From: Nocardia uniformis NBRC 13702
Lineage (GTDB): Bacteria > Actinomycetota > Actinomycetes > Mycobacteriales > Mycobacteriaceae
Reading direction: 5' to 3'
Length of the DNA stretch: 64,000 nucleotides
NCBI RefSeq assembly: GCF_001613345.1
Contig: NZ_BDCE01000041.1
Location: 18,002-82,001, forward strand
Shown here: positions 33,438-41,879 of the stretch, one piece after another
Numbering within the stretch: position 1 is the first letter of the stretch
How the letters are laid out: every line of letters begins with the position of its first letter
The notes under the pieces: model-generated
What the model was told of the DNA's origin: nothing
The model's database searches: none
Seen by the model: the letters and a program-made list of their open reading frames with translations, nothing else
Translations under genes and position numbers: made by a program

Positions 33438-34886
33438 CTACCCCATCGCCTGGCGGTACAGCGGATTGTCGACGCTGTAGTAATTGCAGTGGAATCCGCT
33501 GGGGATCGCGAATGGCACCTTGACCCGGGCCAGCGGCCCACCCGTCAGGTCCTTGGCGTCGAACACCACCAATTCGGTTTCCGCGGCCCCAGCCTGGTGC
33601 ACCAAAGTTATTGCGTAACCGTCGAGTTCGTCGGTGCCACCGACCTTGGGCGCGAAGATGAGTTCACCGGCCGCAGCCGAGTCACCGAAGTGGTACAGGT
33701 CTTCGAAACCGGTGCGCGTATCGACCCGAACCACCGAGTCCATGCCATCGGCGCGACCATCGACCGAGTGCAGGTTGCTATTGGCGAACGCGTAGCGGCT
33801 GGGGCGCGTCATGAGCCGGTCATCGGGTCGCGGGAACTGGATATCGCGGTCATTGAGAATCTCCTCGCGCACCACATCGGTGGTGGCCGTCGGATCGATA
33901 GTCCAGCGGCGCAAGCTTTGTCGCGTTTCCCGGTGGGTGCGGCGCGTGCCATCGATATCCGGGAAGAGCGCCGTGCCCTCGGCCGCCGCCACATCGGCGA
34001 CGATCCGACCGTCGGACTCCCACACATTGGCCTGATGCATCATGTGCCGGGGTTCGGCTTCGAACCATCGGACGTCGGCCGCGGTGCCGCGCCGTGGCAT
34101 GAGGCCGAGTTTCGTCGGCCGGTCCGGATCCCAGCCGACCAGCGGACCGCCGGACATGGCGCGTGGCAGGCTGATGTCGAGGGGTGTCACCGGAAACACC
34201 ACATAGTGCTCGGTGACGAAGAAGGTGTGCAGCATGCTCTGATGCGGGACCGGAACGCTTTCCGTAGCGATCGGCCGCCCATCGAAATCGATAATGTCGT
34301 AGCGCAATTCGGGGGCAGCGTCACCGCGTCGCGCGATCGAACCGATATTGATCAGCTCTCCGGTCGAGTGGTCGACCGTCGGGTGCGCACTGAAGGTCGT
34401 GGTGACCACCCCGCCGTAGGTCTCCTCCCCCAGCGTGTCGAGGGTCCGGGGATCGAGTTCGACCGGTGGCGCGCCCTCCATGAGTGCGAGCAGCTTCCCG
34501 CCGTGCAGGACGATATTGGTATTGGCGGTGTTGTAGCGGGTGCCTTCCGCCAGCGGATCGGTGGTCATCGGATTGCCGTGGACACCGAAAAGCCGTCGCC
34601 CCTCCTTCATTTCGAGCAGCAGCTTGTCGGTGCGCACCCAACGGTTACGCAGCGACACCCGACCGTCCTCGATGAAGAAGGCGTACACCATGCCGTCCCC
34701 GTCGAACCAGTGATAGTCCTCATCGGTCGGCGGATACAGTGGCTCTGCCCCATTGCGGTAGAACACGCCCGCCAGATCCGCGGGCAGCTCACCCTCGATG
34801 AACAGATCCGGCGCGTCCACCTCCATCCGGTTGGGTCGGTGATGCCCGGTGAGGAACGCACTGTCGCGATACCGCGTCGACGCCAT
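33438..34886 (-). CDS. Carotenoid-cleavage/lignostilbene dioxygenase family protein, copy 1
   Basis: A 482-residue seven-bladed-propeller oxygenase. Four His ligand positions for the non-haem iron are visible: FSAHPTVD (near 167), HQSMLHTFFVT (near 216-221), EPRHMMHQANVW (near 285) and SGFHCNYY (near 467). Family enzymes split a C=C bond of carotenoids, apocarotenoids, retinoids or stilbenes to two carbonyls. It has no signal peptide. It sits amid beta-oxidation-like genes, so its product is probably degraded for carbon. A paralogue ends the divergent Mce unit (55324..56766). Confidence 0.92.
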   Translation of the reverse strand: MASTRYRDSAFLTGHHRPNRMEVDAPDLFIEGELPADLAGVFYRNGAEPLYPPTDEDYHWFDGDGMVYAFFIEDGRVSLRNRWVRTDKLLLEMKEGRRLFGVHGNPMTTDPLAEGTRYNTANTNIVLHGGKLLALMEGAPPVELDPRTLDTLGEETYGGVVTTTFSAHPTVDHSTGELINIGSIARRGDAAPELRYDIIDFDGRPIATESVPVPHQSMLHTFFVTEHYVVFPVTPLDISLPRAMSGGPLVGWDPDRPTKLGLMPRRGTAADVRWFEAEPRHMMHQANVWESDGRIVADVAAAEGTALFPDIDGTRRTHRETRQSLRRWTIDPTATTDVVREEILNDRDIQFPRPDDRLMTRPSRYAFANSNLHSVDGRADGMDSVVRVDTRTGFEDLYHFGDSAAAGELIFAPKVGGTDELDGYAITLVHQAGAAETELVVFDAKDLTGGPLARVKVPFAIPSGFHCNYYSVDNPLYRQAMG

Positions 34887-34889
34887 GGC

Positions 34890-35126
34890 TCAGTGCTCCG
34901 GTTCGAGGACGCCGAGCGTGGTGCCCACCGGGTACTCACCATCGACCTCGACGGCGCCGTGGCGCAGCACGCCCTGTGACGGGGCGGGGATTTCGGTTTC
35001 CACCTTGTCGGTGCCCACCGTGTACAGCGGCTCACCCTCGCTGACCGCCTGCCCATCGGGTACCAACCAGCCCAGGAAGGTGCCGTCGGTCATGGAGACG
35101 TCGAGCTTCGGCATTCTGATTTCCAT
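34890..35126 (-). CDS. Free-standing lipoyl/biotinyl domain protein
   Basis: A 78-residue protein that is only a lipoyl domain: MEIRMPKLDVSMTDGTFLGWLVPDG, with the modified Lys in GTDKVETE (residue 41). There is no E2 acyltransferase or peripheral-subunit binding domain. The D-K-V context points to lipoylation. It is three genes away from any other metabolic enzyme it could serve except E1 alpha/beta in the same unit, for which it is the likely carrier. It is four bases from the carotenoid oxygenase start. Confidence 0.9.
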   Translation of the reverse strand: MEIRMPKLDVSMTDGTFLGWLVPDGQAVSEGEPLYTVGTDKVETEIPAPSQGVLRHGAVEVDGEYPVGTTLGVLEPEH

Positions 35127-35153
35127 ACGAATTCGCTTTCCCTACCGGACTTC

Positions 35154-35348
35154 TCAGTCCTCATCGATCCGCAGCGCCTGGCTCGGACAGTCCGCGACCG
35201 CCAGCGCCGCCAGCGCGGCTGTCTCACCGGATATCTCGTCGACCAGTACCTGCACGGTGCCGTCGTCACCGACGACGAATAGTTCCGCCGACACCGCCTC
35301 ACACACTCCGTGCCCGATACACCGGTCACGGTCCACCACAACCTTCAC
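35154..35348 (-). CDS. [3Fe-4S]-type ferredoxin
   Basis: A 64-residue ferredoxin: CIGHGVC (Cys 10 and 16) and DCPSQAL (Cys 54). Three ligands with the second cluster Cys replaced by Gly/His are typical of actinobacterial P450 ferredoxins. It is a candidate electron donor to the P450 at 43805, which is divergently encoded, or to another oxygenase of the unit. Confidence 0.92.
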   Translation of the reverse strand: MKVVVDRDRCIGHGVCEAVSAELFVVGDDGTVQVLVDEISGETAALAALAVADCPSQALRIDED

Positions 35349-35358
35349 GACGGGACTC

Positions 35359-36501
35359 CTATCGGGTCAGCAGCGCGCAACCGCTCAAACCGGGCGCACC
35401 GTAGACGTGGGACAGCGCGACCCGGGGCGGTCGTGCGACCTGCCGGTCCCCGGCCGTACCGCGCAATTGCAGGACGTTCTCATGGATCTGCCGCAGCCCC
35501 GACGCCCCGATCGGTTCGCCATTGGCCAGGCAGCCGCCGTCGGTATTGATCGGCAACCGGCCCGTGAGGGCGGTGACTCCGGCATCGATCAGTTCGGTCT
35601 GCTCACCGTGCGCGCACAGCCCGGTCTCGGCCATATGGATGATCTCCGCGCCCGAGTCGGTGTCCTGCACCTGCGCGATATCGACTTCGGCGGGAACGAT
35701 TCCGGCCTGTTCGAATACCGCGCGGGCGGCGTCGACCGTCGGACTCTCGCCACCCCGAATCGATAGCGACGGGCTGAGCACCTCGAACGATCCGGGCCGA
35801 CGGGTCCGCACCGCCACCGCCGCCACATGCACCGGGTCGCGCCGAAACCGCTTGGCATTCTTCGCCTTACACAGCACGAGCGCGGTCGCGCCGTCCCCGG
35901 GCGAACACAGCATGTACTGGCGCAGTGGATCCACCAGCATGGTCGAGTTCTCGATATCGTCGACCGAGAGCTCTTTGCGCCGCCAGGCATTCGGATTCAG
36001 CGAGCCATTGTGAAACGCCTTGGCCGCCACCGCGCTCAGCAGTCGTGGCGGCAGGTCGTGCGCGTACAGGTAGCGCTGGATCTTGAGTGCGAAGAACTGT
36101 GCGGTCACCGCCATCCCGGTGGTCCCGTACCAGCGGCCGAGCCCCATATGTTCGGTGGAGATGCGGAATGCCCCGCGCGGATGGGCGTCGAACCCGACCA
36201 CCAGCGCGCATTCGGCCGCACCGGATTCGATAGCGTGCACCGCGGAGATGAGCGAACTGCTGCCGGTAGCGCAGCCATTGAGCACATTGATGAACGGCAC
36301 GCCGGTCAGTCCGAGTTCGGTGACGAGGGTATCGGCCGAGCCGGCGGACATGCTGCCCCCGACCGCGTAGTCGATATCGGACCACCCCACTCCGGCGTCG
36401 TCCAGGGCCTGCCGCACGGCGTGCACGGCCTCCGCGCGCGCCGTGGTCTCGCGATACCGGCCGAAGGGACGGCAACCGACTCCGATAATGGCGGCCTTCA
36501 T
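35359..36501 (-). CDS. Ltp2-like thiolase-fold protein (probable side-chain aldolase)
   Basis: A 380-residue thiolase-superfamily protein. The Cys nucleophile position is in NGCATGSSS (residue 77). The C-terminal region reads NTDGGCLANGEPIGASGLRQIHE, then SHVYGAPGLSG, so the GHPxG histidine is Glu, as in Ltp2-type retroaldolases of sterol side-chain degradation. The start overlaps the DUF35 gene stop by one base (TGATG), exactly the partnership of Ltp2 with its DUF35 subunit. It most likely cleaves a beta-hydroxyacyl-CoA to a ketone/aldehyde plus acyl-CoA. Confidence 0.85.
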   Translation of the reverse strand: MKAAIIGVGCRPFGRYRETTARAEAVHAVRQALDDAGVGWSDIDYAVGGSMSAGSADTLVTELGLTGVPFINVLNGCATGSSSLISAVHAIESGAAECALVVGFDAHPRGAFRISTEHMGLGRWYGTTGMAVTAQFFALKIQRYLYAHDLPPRLLSAVAAKAFHNGSLNPNAWRRKELSVDDIENSTMLVDPLRQYMLCSPGDGATALVLCKAKNAKRFRRDPVHVAAVAVRTRRPGSFEVLSPSLSIRGGESPTVDAARAVFEQAGIVPAEVDIAQVQDTDSGAEIIHMAETGLCAHGEQTELIDAGVTALTGRLPINTDGGCLANGEPIGASGLRQIHENVLQLRGTAGDRQVARPPRVALSHVYGAPGLSGCALLTR

Positions 36502-36929
36502 CACGCTTCTCCCTGATCGATGGGGGTGAACGCGAAAGTTGTCGCTGTTTCCCCTGATTCGGTGGGCACCTCGAGGGCGGTCAGTCGCATGGGCATCCCG
36601 ATACGCAACTGCCGCGGATCCGCCCGGGTCAGCAGCGATTCCACGATCACCTGGTCGGGCAGTTCGACGTAGCCCAATCCGAACGGCGTGAAGGCTTCCC
36701 CCGCAACCGCATACGGCGGGCTCGGTGGCGGGAAGCGCTGAACTGTCCAACTCCACAGCACGCCCTGTTCGGCGAGCGGCACCACCGAGATTTCTCGCGC
36801 ACCGCAGCGCGGACAGGCGGCACCGACCGGAAAGTGGTGGTCCCCGCAGGCCGCACAGCGGCCGCCGCGCAGCCGAATTCGGCCATTCTCTAGATCCATC
36901 AGCTGGGGGTCGATCGGCTTACTTGTCAC
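36501..36929 (-). CDS. DUF35 OB-fold/zinc-ribbon protein
   Basis: A 142-residue protein with a zinc ribbon (CAAC and CPRC, Cys 25, 28, 39, 42) followed by an OB-fold that binds acyl-CoA. DUF35 proteins pair with thiolases or Ltp2 aldolases and complete the active site. The start is GTG 36929, overlapping the upstream ferredoxin stop (GTGA). Confidence 0.9.
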   Translation of the reverse strand: MTSKPIDPQLMDLENGRIRLRGGRCAACGDHHFPVGAACPRCGAREISVVPLAEQGVLWSWTVQRFPPPSPPYAVAGEAFTPFGLGYVELPDQVIVESLLTRADPRQLRIGMPMRLTALEVPTESGETATTFAFTPIDQGEA

Positions 36930-37279
36930 CGTGATTTCTCCTCATCGGTCGACGGTTTGTGCGACGGCCGGACGCCGCGTTTGAGCACCACGACATCGCC
37001 GTGCACCCCCGCCTGACAGGCCAGCCGGACCGGCCCACTGCCGTGCGGCCGCAGATCTCTCACCACCCGCGTCTCGGATTCGGCCGCTGTCGACAGCCGC
37101 TCGGCATGTTCGAGGACATCGACATGGCAGACGAGGCAATCGCCGAGCCCCCCGCAGATGGTCGGCCACCGATATCCGGCCGCGAGTGCGGCGGCCATAA
37201 TGGTTTGTCCGGGGGTGGCGGTGAATTGGATGCCGGAGGGCCGGACCGTCACCGTCGGGTCGCCGCCGTTGTCGTGCAC
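36926..37279 (-). CDS. [2Fe-2S] plant-type ferredoxin
   Basis: A 117-residue ferredoxin with cluster Cys at 42, 48, 51 and 88 (ICGGLGDCLVC ... LACQ). The first spacing is C-x5-C rather than the common C-x4-C. It probably carries electrons to an oxygenase or from the acyl-CoA dehydrogenases. It lies six bases after the acyl-CoA dehydrogenase stop. Confidence 0.88.
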   Translation of the reverse strand: MHDNGGDPTVTVRPSGIQFTATPGQTIMAAALAAGYRWPTICGGLGDCLVCHVDVLEHAERLSTAAESETRVVRDLRPHGSGPVRLACQAGVHGDVVVLKRGVRPSHKPSTDEEKSR

Positions 37280-37285
37280 TGGTAT

Positions 37286-38236
37286 TCACCCCCGTCGCAA
37301 CTCACTCCAGGGTCGCCCCCGGTTCGGATCGGGTTCGCGGTCCAGGCCCAGGACCCGTTCGGCGATAATGGTGCGTTGAATCTCCGAGGTGCCACCGGCA
37401 ATGGTGAGTCGGCGACTGTCCAGCAGCGCGTACGCCTCGGGCGTGAGACCGGTATCGGCGTAGGCCGCGTCGGCACCGGCGACCTCGTATCCGAGTTCGG
37501 TAATCCGTTGCGCCAGTTCCGATTGCGCGAGTTTGGTTATCGATCCCTCCGCGCCGCCACGCGACTGTGAGGAGGGTGCTTGCGCGCGCAGATTGGTCAG
37601 GTGCAATGCCCGCTCGGTGGCGAGTAGCGCCATCAGCCGATCGCGCAGCACCGGGTCGCGCCACGCCCCGGCCCGGCGAGCCAATTCCAGCACCGGCGCC
37701 AGCGGCACACCGCTCGCCTCGGAACTGCCGGAGAGACCGGATCTTTCGGTGCTCAGGGTCGACAGTGCCACCCGCCACCCGTCATTCACCTCCCCCAGCC
37801 GAATATCGTCGGACACCCGGACGGCGTCGAGGAACACCTCGCAGAAATGTTGCTCGCCGGTGATCTGACGCAGCGGGCGCACGGTCACTCCGGGTGCGGC
37901 CATATCGAGCAGAAAGCAGGTGATACCGGCATGTTTCGGTTTATCCGGATCGGTGCGCGCCAGCAGCATGCCGTATCCGGCGAGATTCGCGAACGAACTC
38001 CACACCTTCTGACCATTGACGATCCAATCGTCGCCGTCCGACTGTGCCCGGGTGCCCAGGCTCGCCAGATCGGATCCGGCTCCCGGTTCGCTGAACAGCT
38101 GGCACCAGATATCGGCTCCGGAGGTGATCCCGGGCAGATACCGCCGCTGCTGCTGCAGGGTCCCCCATGCCGCGATGGTGGGTCCGATCAAGGTGTGGGC
38201 GACGAAATGCGGCCCGTCCACGGTGTCGTCAGTCAC
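37286..38236 (-). CDS. Acyl-CoA dehydrogenase without N-terminal helical domain
   Basis: Only about 316 residues from GTG 38236. The family normally has about 385. The middle and C-terminal domains are intact (WCQLFSEPGAGSDLASL, AGITCFLLDM, GGTSEIQRTIIAERVLGL), but the N-terminal helical domain is gone: the sequence begins at HFVAHTLIGPTIAAWGT, which corresponds to about residue 90 of relatives. Upstream sequence in this frame is occupied by the end of the second acyl-CoA dehydrogenase. With its neighbour it looks like a ChsE1/ChsE2-style heteromer in which this subunit has lost part of the substrate/FAD site; it may be inactive or rely on the partner. Confidence 0.8.
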   Translation of the reverse strand: MTDDTVDGPHFVAHTLIGPTIAAWGTLQQQRRYLPGITSGADIWCQLFSEPGAGSDLASLGTRAQSDGDDWIVNGQKVWSSFANLAGYGMLLARTDPDKPKHAGITCFLLDMAAPGVTVRPLRQITGEQHFCEVFLDAVRVSDDIRLGEVNDGWRVALSTLSTERSGLSGSSEASGVPLAPVLELARRAGAWRDPVLRDRLMALLATERALHLTNLRAQAPSSQSRGGAEGSITKLAQSELAQRITELGYEVAGADAAYADTGLTPEAYALLDSRRLTIAGGTSEIQRTIIAERVLGLDREPDPNRGRPWSELRRG

Positions 38237-39296
38237 GGTGGCCGTCCTCGAGATCCACAAGTTCGGCGAGCCGCCGCCGATATCGTGGCGCTCCCCCGGT
38301 GAGCGCGACCACCGAGTGCGCGCGCCGCAGATATCGGTGCGCCCAGTGTTCCCAGGTGATCGCGATACCGCCGTGCAGCTGCACCGCGGCCCTGGTCACG
38401 GCGGTCGCCGTATCCGCCGCCATTGCGCCCGCGATCGCGAGATCGGTATCGGTGCGCGGGCTTTCGGGCGCGGTGGTCAGCTGCCACGCAGCGCCGTACA
38501 CCGCCGACCGGGTCAGCTCGACCTGTGTCAGCAGATCCGCCACTCGGTGCTTGATCGCCTGGAACGAGCCGACCGTGCGCCCGAACTGGATACGGCCCGC
38601 GACATAGTCCAGGGTCTGGTCGAAGGTCCGCTGCGCGACACCCAGCAGCTCCGCGGCCACTACCAGATCACCCCGTCGGCGCAGCGCCGCTAGGGCCGTC
38701 GCGCCCGTGATCACGACATCCGGTACGGCATCCACGAATTCGACGCGACCCAGCGAACGGGACGGATCGAGCCCGTCGAGCTCGGTGGCGGTCACACCGG
38801 GGGTGTCACGGTTCAGGACGACCACCGTCCGCTCGCCGTCGATCGACAACTCGCCCACGATCGACTCCGCACCGTCGAGCTCCCACACCGGCTCCGCCGT
38901 GCCGTTGACCCGGACACCGTCCCCGCCACGGTGTCCGGTCAGCCCGGTGATTCCGGCACCGAGGAGTGCGCCATCCACCGCACCCGATCCGGCGACGGTC
39001 AGAAGCGGTCCGCCGACCGCGGTCGAAACCAGTGGTCCTCGATACAGCGCCGCGCCCGCTTCCTCGGCCAGAATCGCGAGATCTATTGCGGTACCGACGG
39101 GCTCGGCGGAGCCGGTGCAGAGGATGTCACCCATGCCGATCTCGTCCAGCAGCCGCCGCCAGGTGGCCGTGGCATCGTCGGCCTCGGTGATGGTCCCGAA
39201 GAATCTCCGCAATACCGCACGGAGGGCACCGTGTTCATCGGTGAAGTGAAAGACCGGTGGATGAGCTGTGGGCGCGGCGGCATCGAGCGTGCTCAT
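38229..39296 (-). CDS. Acyl-CoA dehydrogenase, second subunit
   Basis: A 355-residue acyl-CoA dehydrogenase from ATG 39296, overlapping the ligase frame end (ATGA). C-terminal helices (ELLGVAQRTFDQTLDYVAGRIQFGRTVGSFQAIKHR, QLHGGIAITWEHWAHRYLRRAH) are clear; the N-terminal domain is present but divergent. In sterol catabolism such short pairs form alpha2beta2 enzymes on CoA thioesters of side chains, so pairing with the neighbour at 37286 is likely. It overlaps it by eight bases. Confidence 0.88.
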   Translation of the reverse strand: MSTLDAAAPTAHPPVFHFTDEHGALRAVLRRFFGTITEADDATATWRRLLDEIGMGDILCTGSAEPVGTAIDLAILAEEAGAALYRGPLVSTAVGGPLLTVAGSGAVDGALLGAGITGLTGHRGGDGVRVNGTAEPVWELDGAESIVGELSIDGERTVVVLNRDTPGVTATELDGLDPSRSLGRVEFVDAVPDVVITGATALAALRRRGDLVVAAELLGVAQRTFDQTLDYVAGRIQFGRTVGSFQAIKHRVADLLTQVELTRSAVYGAAWQLTTAPESPRTDTDLAIAGAMAADTATAVTRAAVQLHGGIAITWEHWAHRYLRRAHSVVALTGGAPRYRRRLAELVDLEDGHRD

Positions 39297-40846
39297 GATC
39301 GCTCTCCCGGTACCACCGCGGTCGGTTGCCGCGCGGCCAGATACCGGTCCCGCAGCGCCCGCTTGTTCACCTTGCCCATCACCGTCCGCAGTTCGGTATC
39401 GACGAACTCGATCATGGCCGGACACTTGTAATGCGCCAGGCGATCTCGACACCAGGCGACGAGTTCCGCCGGGTCGGGCGGGCGCTCTCACGGCACCACC
39501 AGCGCGCACAGCTGTTCGCCCATCTCGGGGTGCGGGATTCCGATCACCGCGACATCGAACACTCCGGGATGGGTGCGCAATATCGCCTCGGATTCGGCCG
39601 GATACACATTCACTCCACCGCTGACCACCATGTCGGAGGCTCGATCGGTGAGGAACAGGTAGCCGTCCTCGTCGAGATAGCCGATCTCTCCGATAATGAA
39701 TACGTCGCGGTCGAGGTAACTGCGCGCCGTTTTCTCCGGATCATTGTGGTACCGAGGACGAACACCGACAGTGGACCGCACACACACCAGACCGGTCTCC
39801 CCGGCCGCCAGGACCGCACCATCGGCATCGCGAATGCTCAACTCACATCCCGGCAGTGCCCGCCCCACCGATCCCGGATGGGCCAACCACTCCTGGGAGT
39901 CGATCATGGTCACCGTGCCTACCTCGGTCGACCCGTACGCGTCGGCGAACACCGGCCCGAACCAGTCGATCATCGCCCGCTTGACGTGCACCGGGCAGCT
40001 CGCCCCGGTGTGCACGACAGTGCGAATACTGCTGATGTTGTAGCGCTTTCGCATGCCCTCGGGCAGCGCCAGCAGTCTGGCGAAGTGCGTCGGCACCATC
40101 ATCGAGCTCTCCACGCGGTGCCGTTCGATGAGCCGCAGCACCTCCTCCGCGTCGAATTTGCGCAGAATGACCAGCGGATTGCCGACGGCCAGCGCCCGCA
40201 CACCGCCGATCGGCCCGGTGTGGTGCATAGGTCCCACAATCAGGTGCCTGCCCCTGGGCCGCACCGGCGACTGTTCGAGCCGCCGCACGTGTTCGACAAT
40301 GTTCTCGCCGGTGGGATACATCTGATCCGGCAGCGGCACCCCCTTGGGCAGTCCGGTGGTTCCCGAGGTGTAGTACAGCGGCGCGGCCGGTGCGATCAGC
40401 TCGGACGGCTCACTATCGGCGAAGCCCTCGATCAGCGACTCGAAGGATTCGACACCGTCGGAATCGTCCGCGCCCCAGGCGACCACCCGCACCTCGGCGC
40501 TCGCGGTCCGCGCGGTCGCGGCGGTGCGCGCCGAACACAACACGGTGTGCACCGCGCCGTCGTCGAGGATGTAGCGCACCTCGTCGACGGTGAGCTGCGC
40601 GTTCACCGGGACCACCGACAGCCCCGCATAGGTGGTCGCCAGATGCGCGAGGGCGGTGTACACCCCGTTCTCCGCGTGGACGGCGACCCGCTGGTCCGCG
40701 CCCACACCGAGCGACAGCAACCAGCCCACCGTCCGGTTCACCATGGAATTCAGTCGCGCCCACGACCATTCGAGATCACCGTCGGTGACCGCGATCCCGT
40801 CGGGATCGCGGTGCGCGACGGCTGCCAGCCCATAAGCCACTGCCAT
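39293..40846 (-). pseudogene. Acyl-CoA synthetase (AMP-binding) interrupted by in-frame TGA
   Basis: From ATG 40846 the frame encodes the ANL N-terminal domain (SGTTGLPKG loop, DAYGSTEVG, GEIGYLDEDGYLFLTDR), then meets TGA at 39490..39488 after 452 residues. The same frame continues at once with ERPPDPAELVAWCRDRLAHYKCP and MGKVNKRALRDRY, the AMP-binding C-terminal domain including the catalytic Lys, to a stop that overlaps the next start (ATGA). A CGA-to-TGA change is the simplest explanation. The truncated protein could adenylate poorly or not at all. A gene caller would report 39488..40846. Confidence 0.88.
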
Positions 40847-40853
40847 CCACCCC

Positions 40854-41879
40854 TCAACTCACGACGCGACTGCGCGAGCGTTTCAGCGTGCTCCGTACCG
40901 CGGCGACAATGCCGTCCGCGCTGGGGACGAACGCATCCTCCAATGGCTTGGAGTAGGGAATCGGTGTCTCGGCCCCGGCTACCCGGCCGACCGGAGCCGC
41001 CAGTTCATCGAAGAGTTCCTCGCTGATCATCGCGGCCAGTTCCGCACCGAACCCATTGCGCCGCACCGCCTCATGAATGACGACGGCATGCCGGGTGCGC
41101 GCCACCGATCCGAGGATGGTCTCCGTATCGAGGGGTACCAGCGACCGCACATCGATCACCTCGGCTTCGACACCCTCGCCCGCCAACTGCTGTGCCGCGG
41201 CCATGGCGTCGTGCACCTGCCGCCCGTAGGAGATCAGCGTGATATCGCGGCCGGGCCGCACCGTGGCCGCCACCCCGAGCGGAACATAGTGCCGCCCCAC
41301 CGGAACCGGTTGCGGTGGCGCGAAGTACAGCAGGCTCTGCTCCACGATCACGCACGGGTCCGGATCCTCGATACATGCGGTGAGCAGCCCCTTGGCGTCG
41401 GCCGGATTGCTGGGCACCACCACCTTGAGCCCGGGGATGTGGGTGAGCCAGGCCTCCAACATCTCCGAATGCTGTGCGCCGAACTGCATTCCGGCTCCGG
41501 CCGCGCAGCGCACGGTCAGCGGCACGGTGGTCTGCCCACCGGACATATAGCGCAGTTTGGCGGCGTGATTGGACAGCTGGTCCATACAGACGGCGAGGAA
41601 ATCCATGAGCATGATCTCGGCGACCGGTCTCATTCCCGCGACCGCCGCACCGATCGCGGCACCCATAATGGCCTGCTCGCTGATCGGTGTGGCGCGTACC
41701 CGGTGCTTGCCGTACTTGGTGGACAGTCCGCGCGTCACCATGAATACGCCGCCGCCAGGGTCGGCGATATCCTCACCCAGCAGGAATACCGACGGGTCAC
41801 GCCCGAGGGCATCGTCCAATGCGCTGCCGAGCGCCTGGAATCCGGTCATCGGCTGGGTTTCCACGGCGGTGTGGCTCAT
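40854..41879 (-). CDS. 2-oxoacid dehydrogenase E1 beta subunit
   Basis: A 341-residue transketolase-like subunit: FLLGEDIADPGGGVF, TPISEQAIMGAAIGAAVAGMRPVAEI, and a C-terminal half with DVRSLVPLDTETI. It pairs with E1 alpha (41876..42868), whose stop it overlaps by four bases. Such heterodimers decarboxylate branched 2-oxoacids, pyruvate or acetoin with thiamine diphosphate. No E2 or E3 gene is in the unit. Confidence 0.92.
   Translation of the reverse strand: MSHTAVETQPMTGFQALGSALDDALGRDPSVFLLGEDIADPGGGVFMVTRGLSTKYGKHRVRATPISEQAIMGAAIGAAVAGMRPVAEIMLMDFLAVCMDQLSNHAAKLRYMSGGQTTVPLTVRCAAGAGMQFGAQHSEMLEAWLTHIPGLKVVVPSNPADAKGLLTACIEDPDPCVIVEQSLLYFAPPQPVPVGRHYVPLGVAATVRPGRDITLISYGRQVHDAMAAAQQLAGEGVEAEVIDVRSLVPLDTETILGSVARTRHAVVIHEAVRRNGFGAELAAMISEELFDELAAPVGRVAGAETPIPYSKPLEDAFVPSADGIVAAVRSTLKRSRSRVVS

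Noticed and set aside
39488..39490. TGA as a selenocysteine or programmed readthrough codon
   Set aside because: No SECIS-like or readthrough context could be identified, and ligases of this family have Arg here; nonsense mutation or error is simpler.
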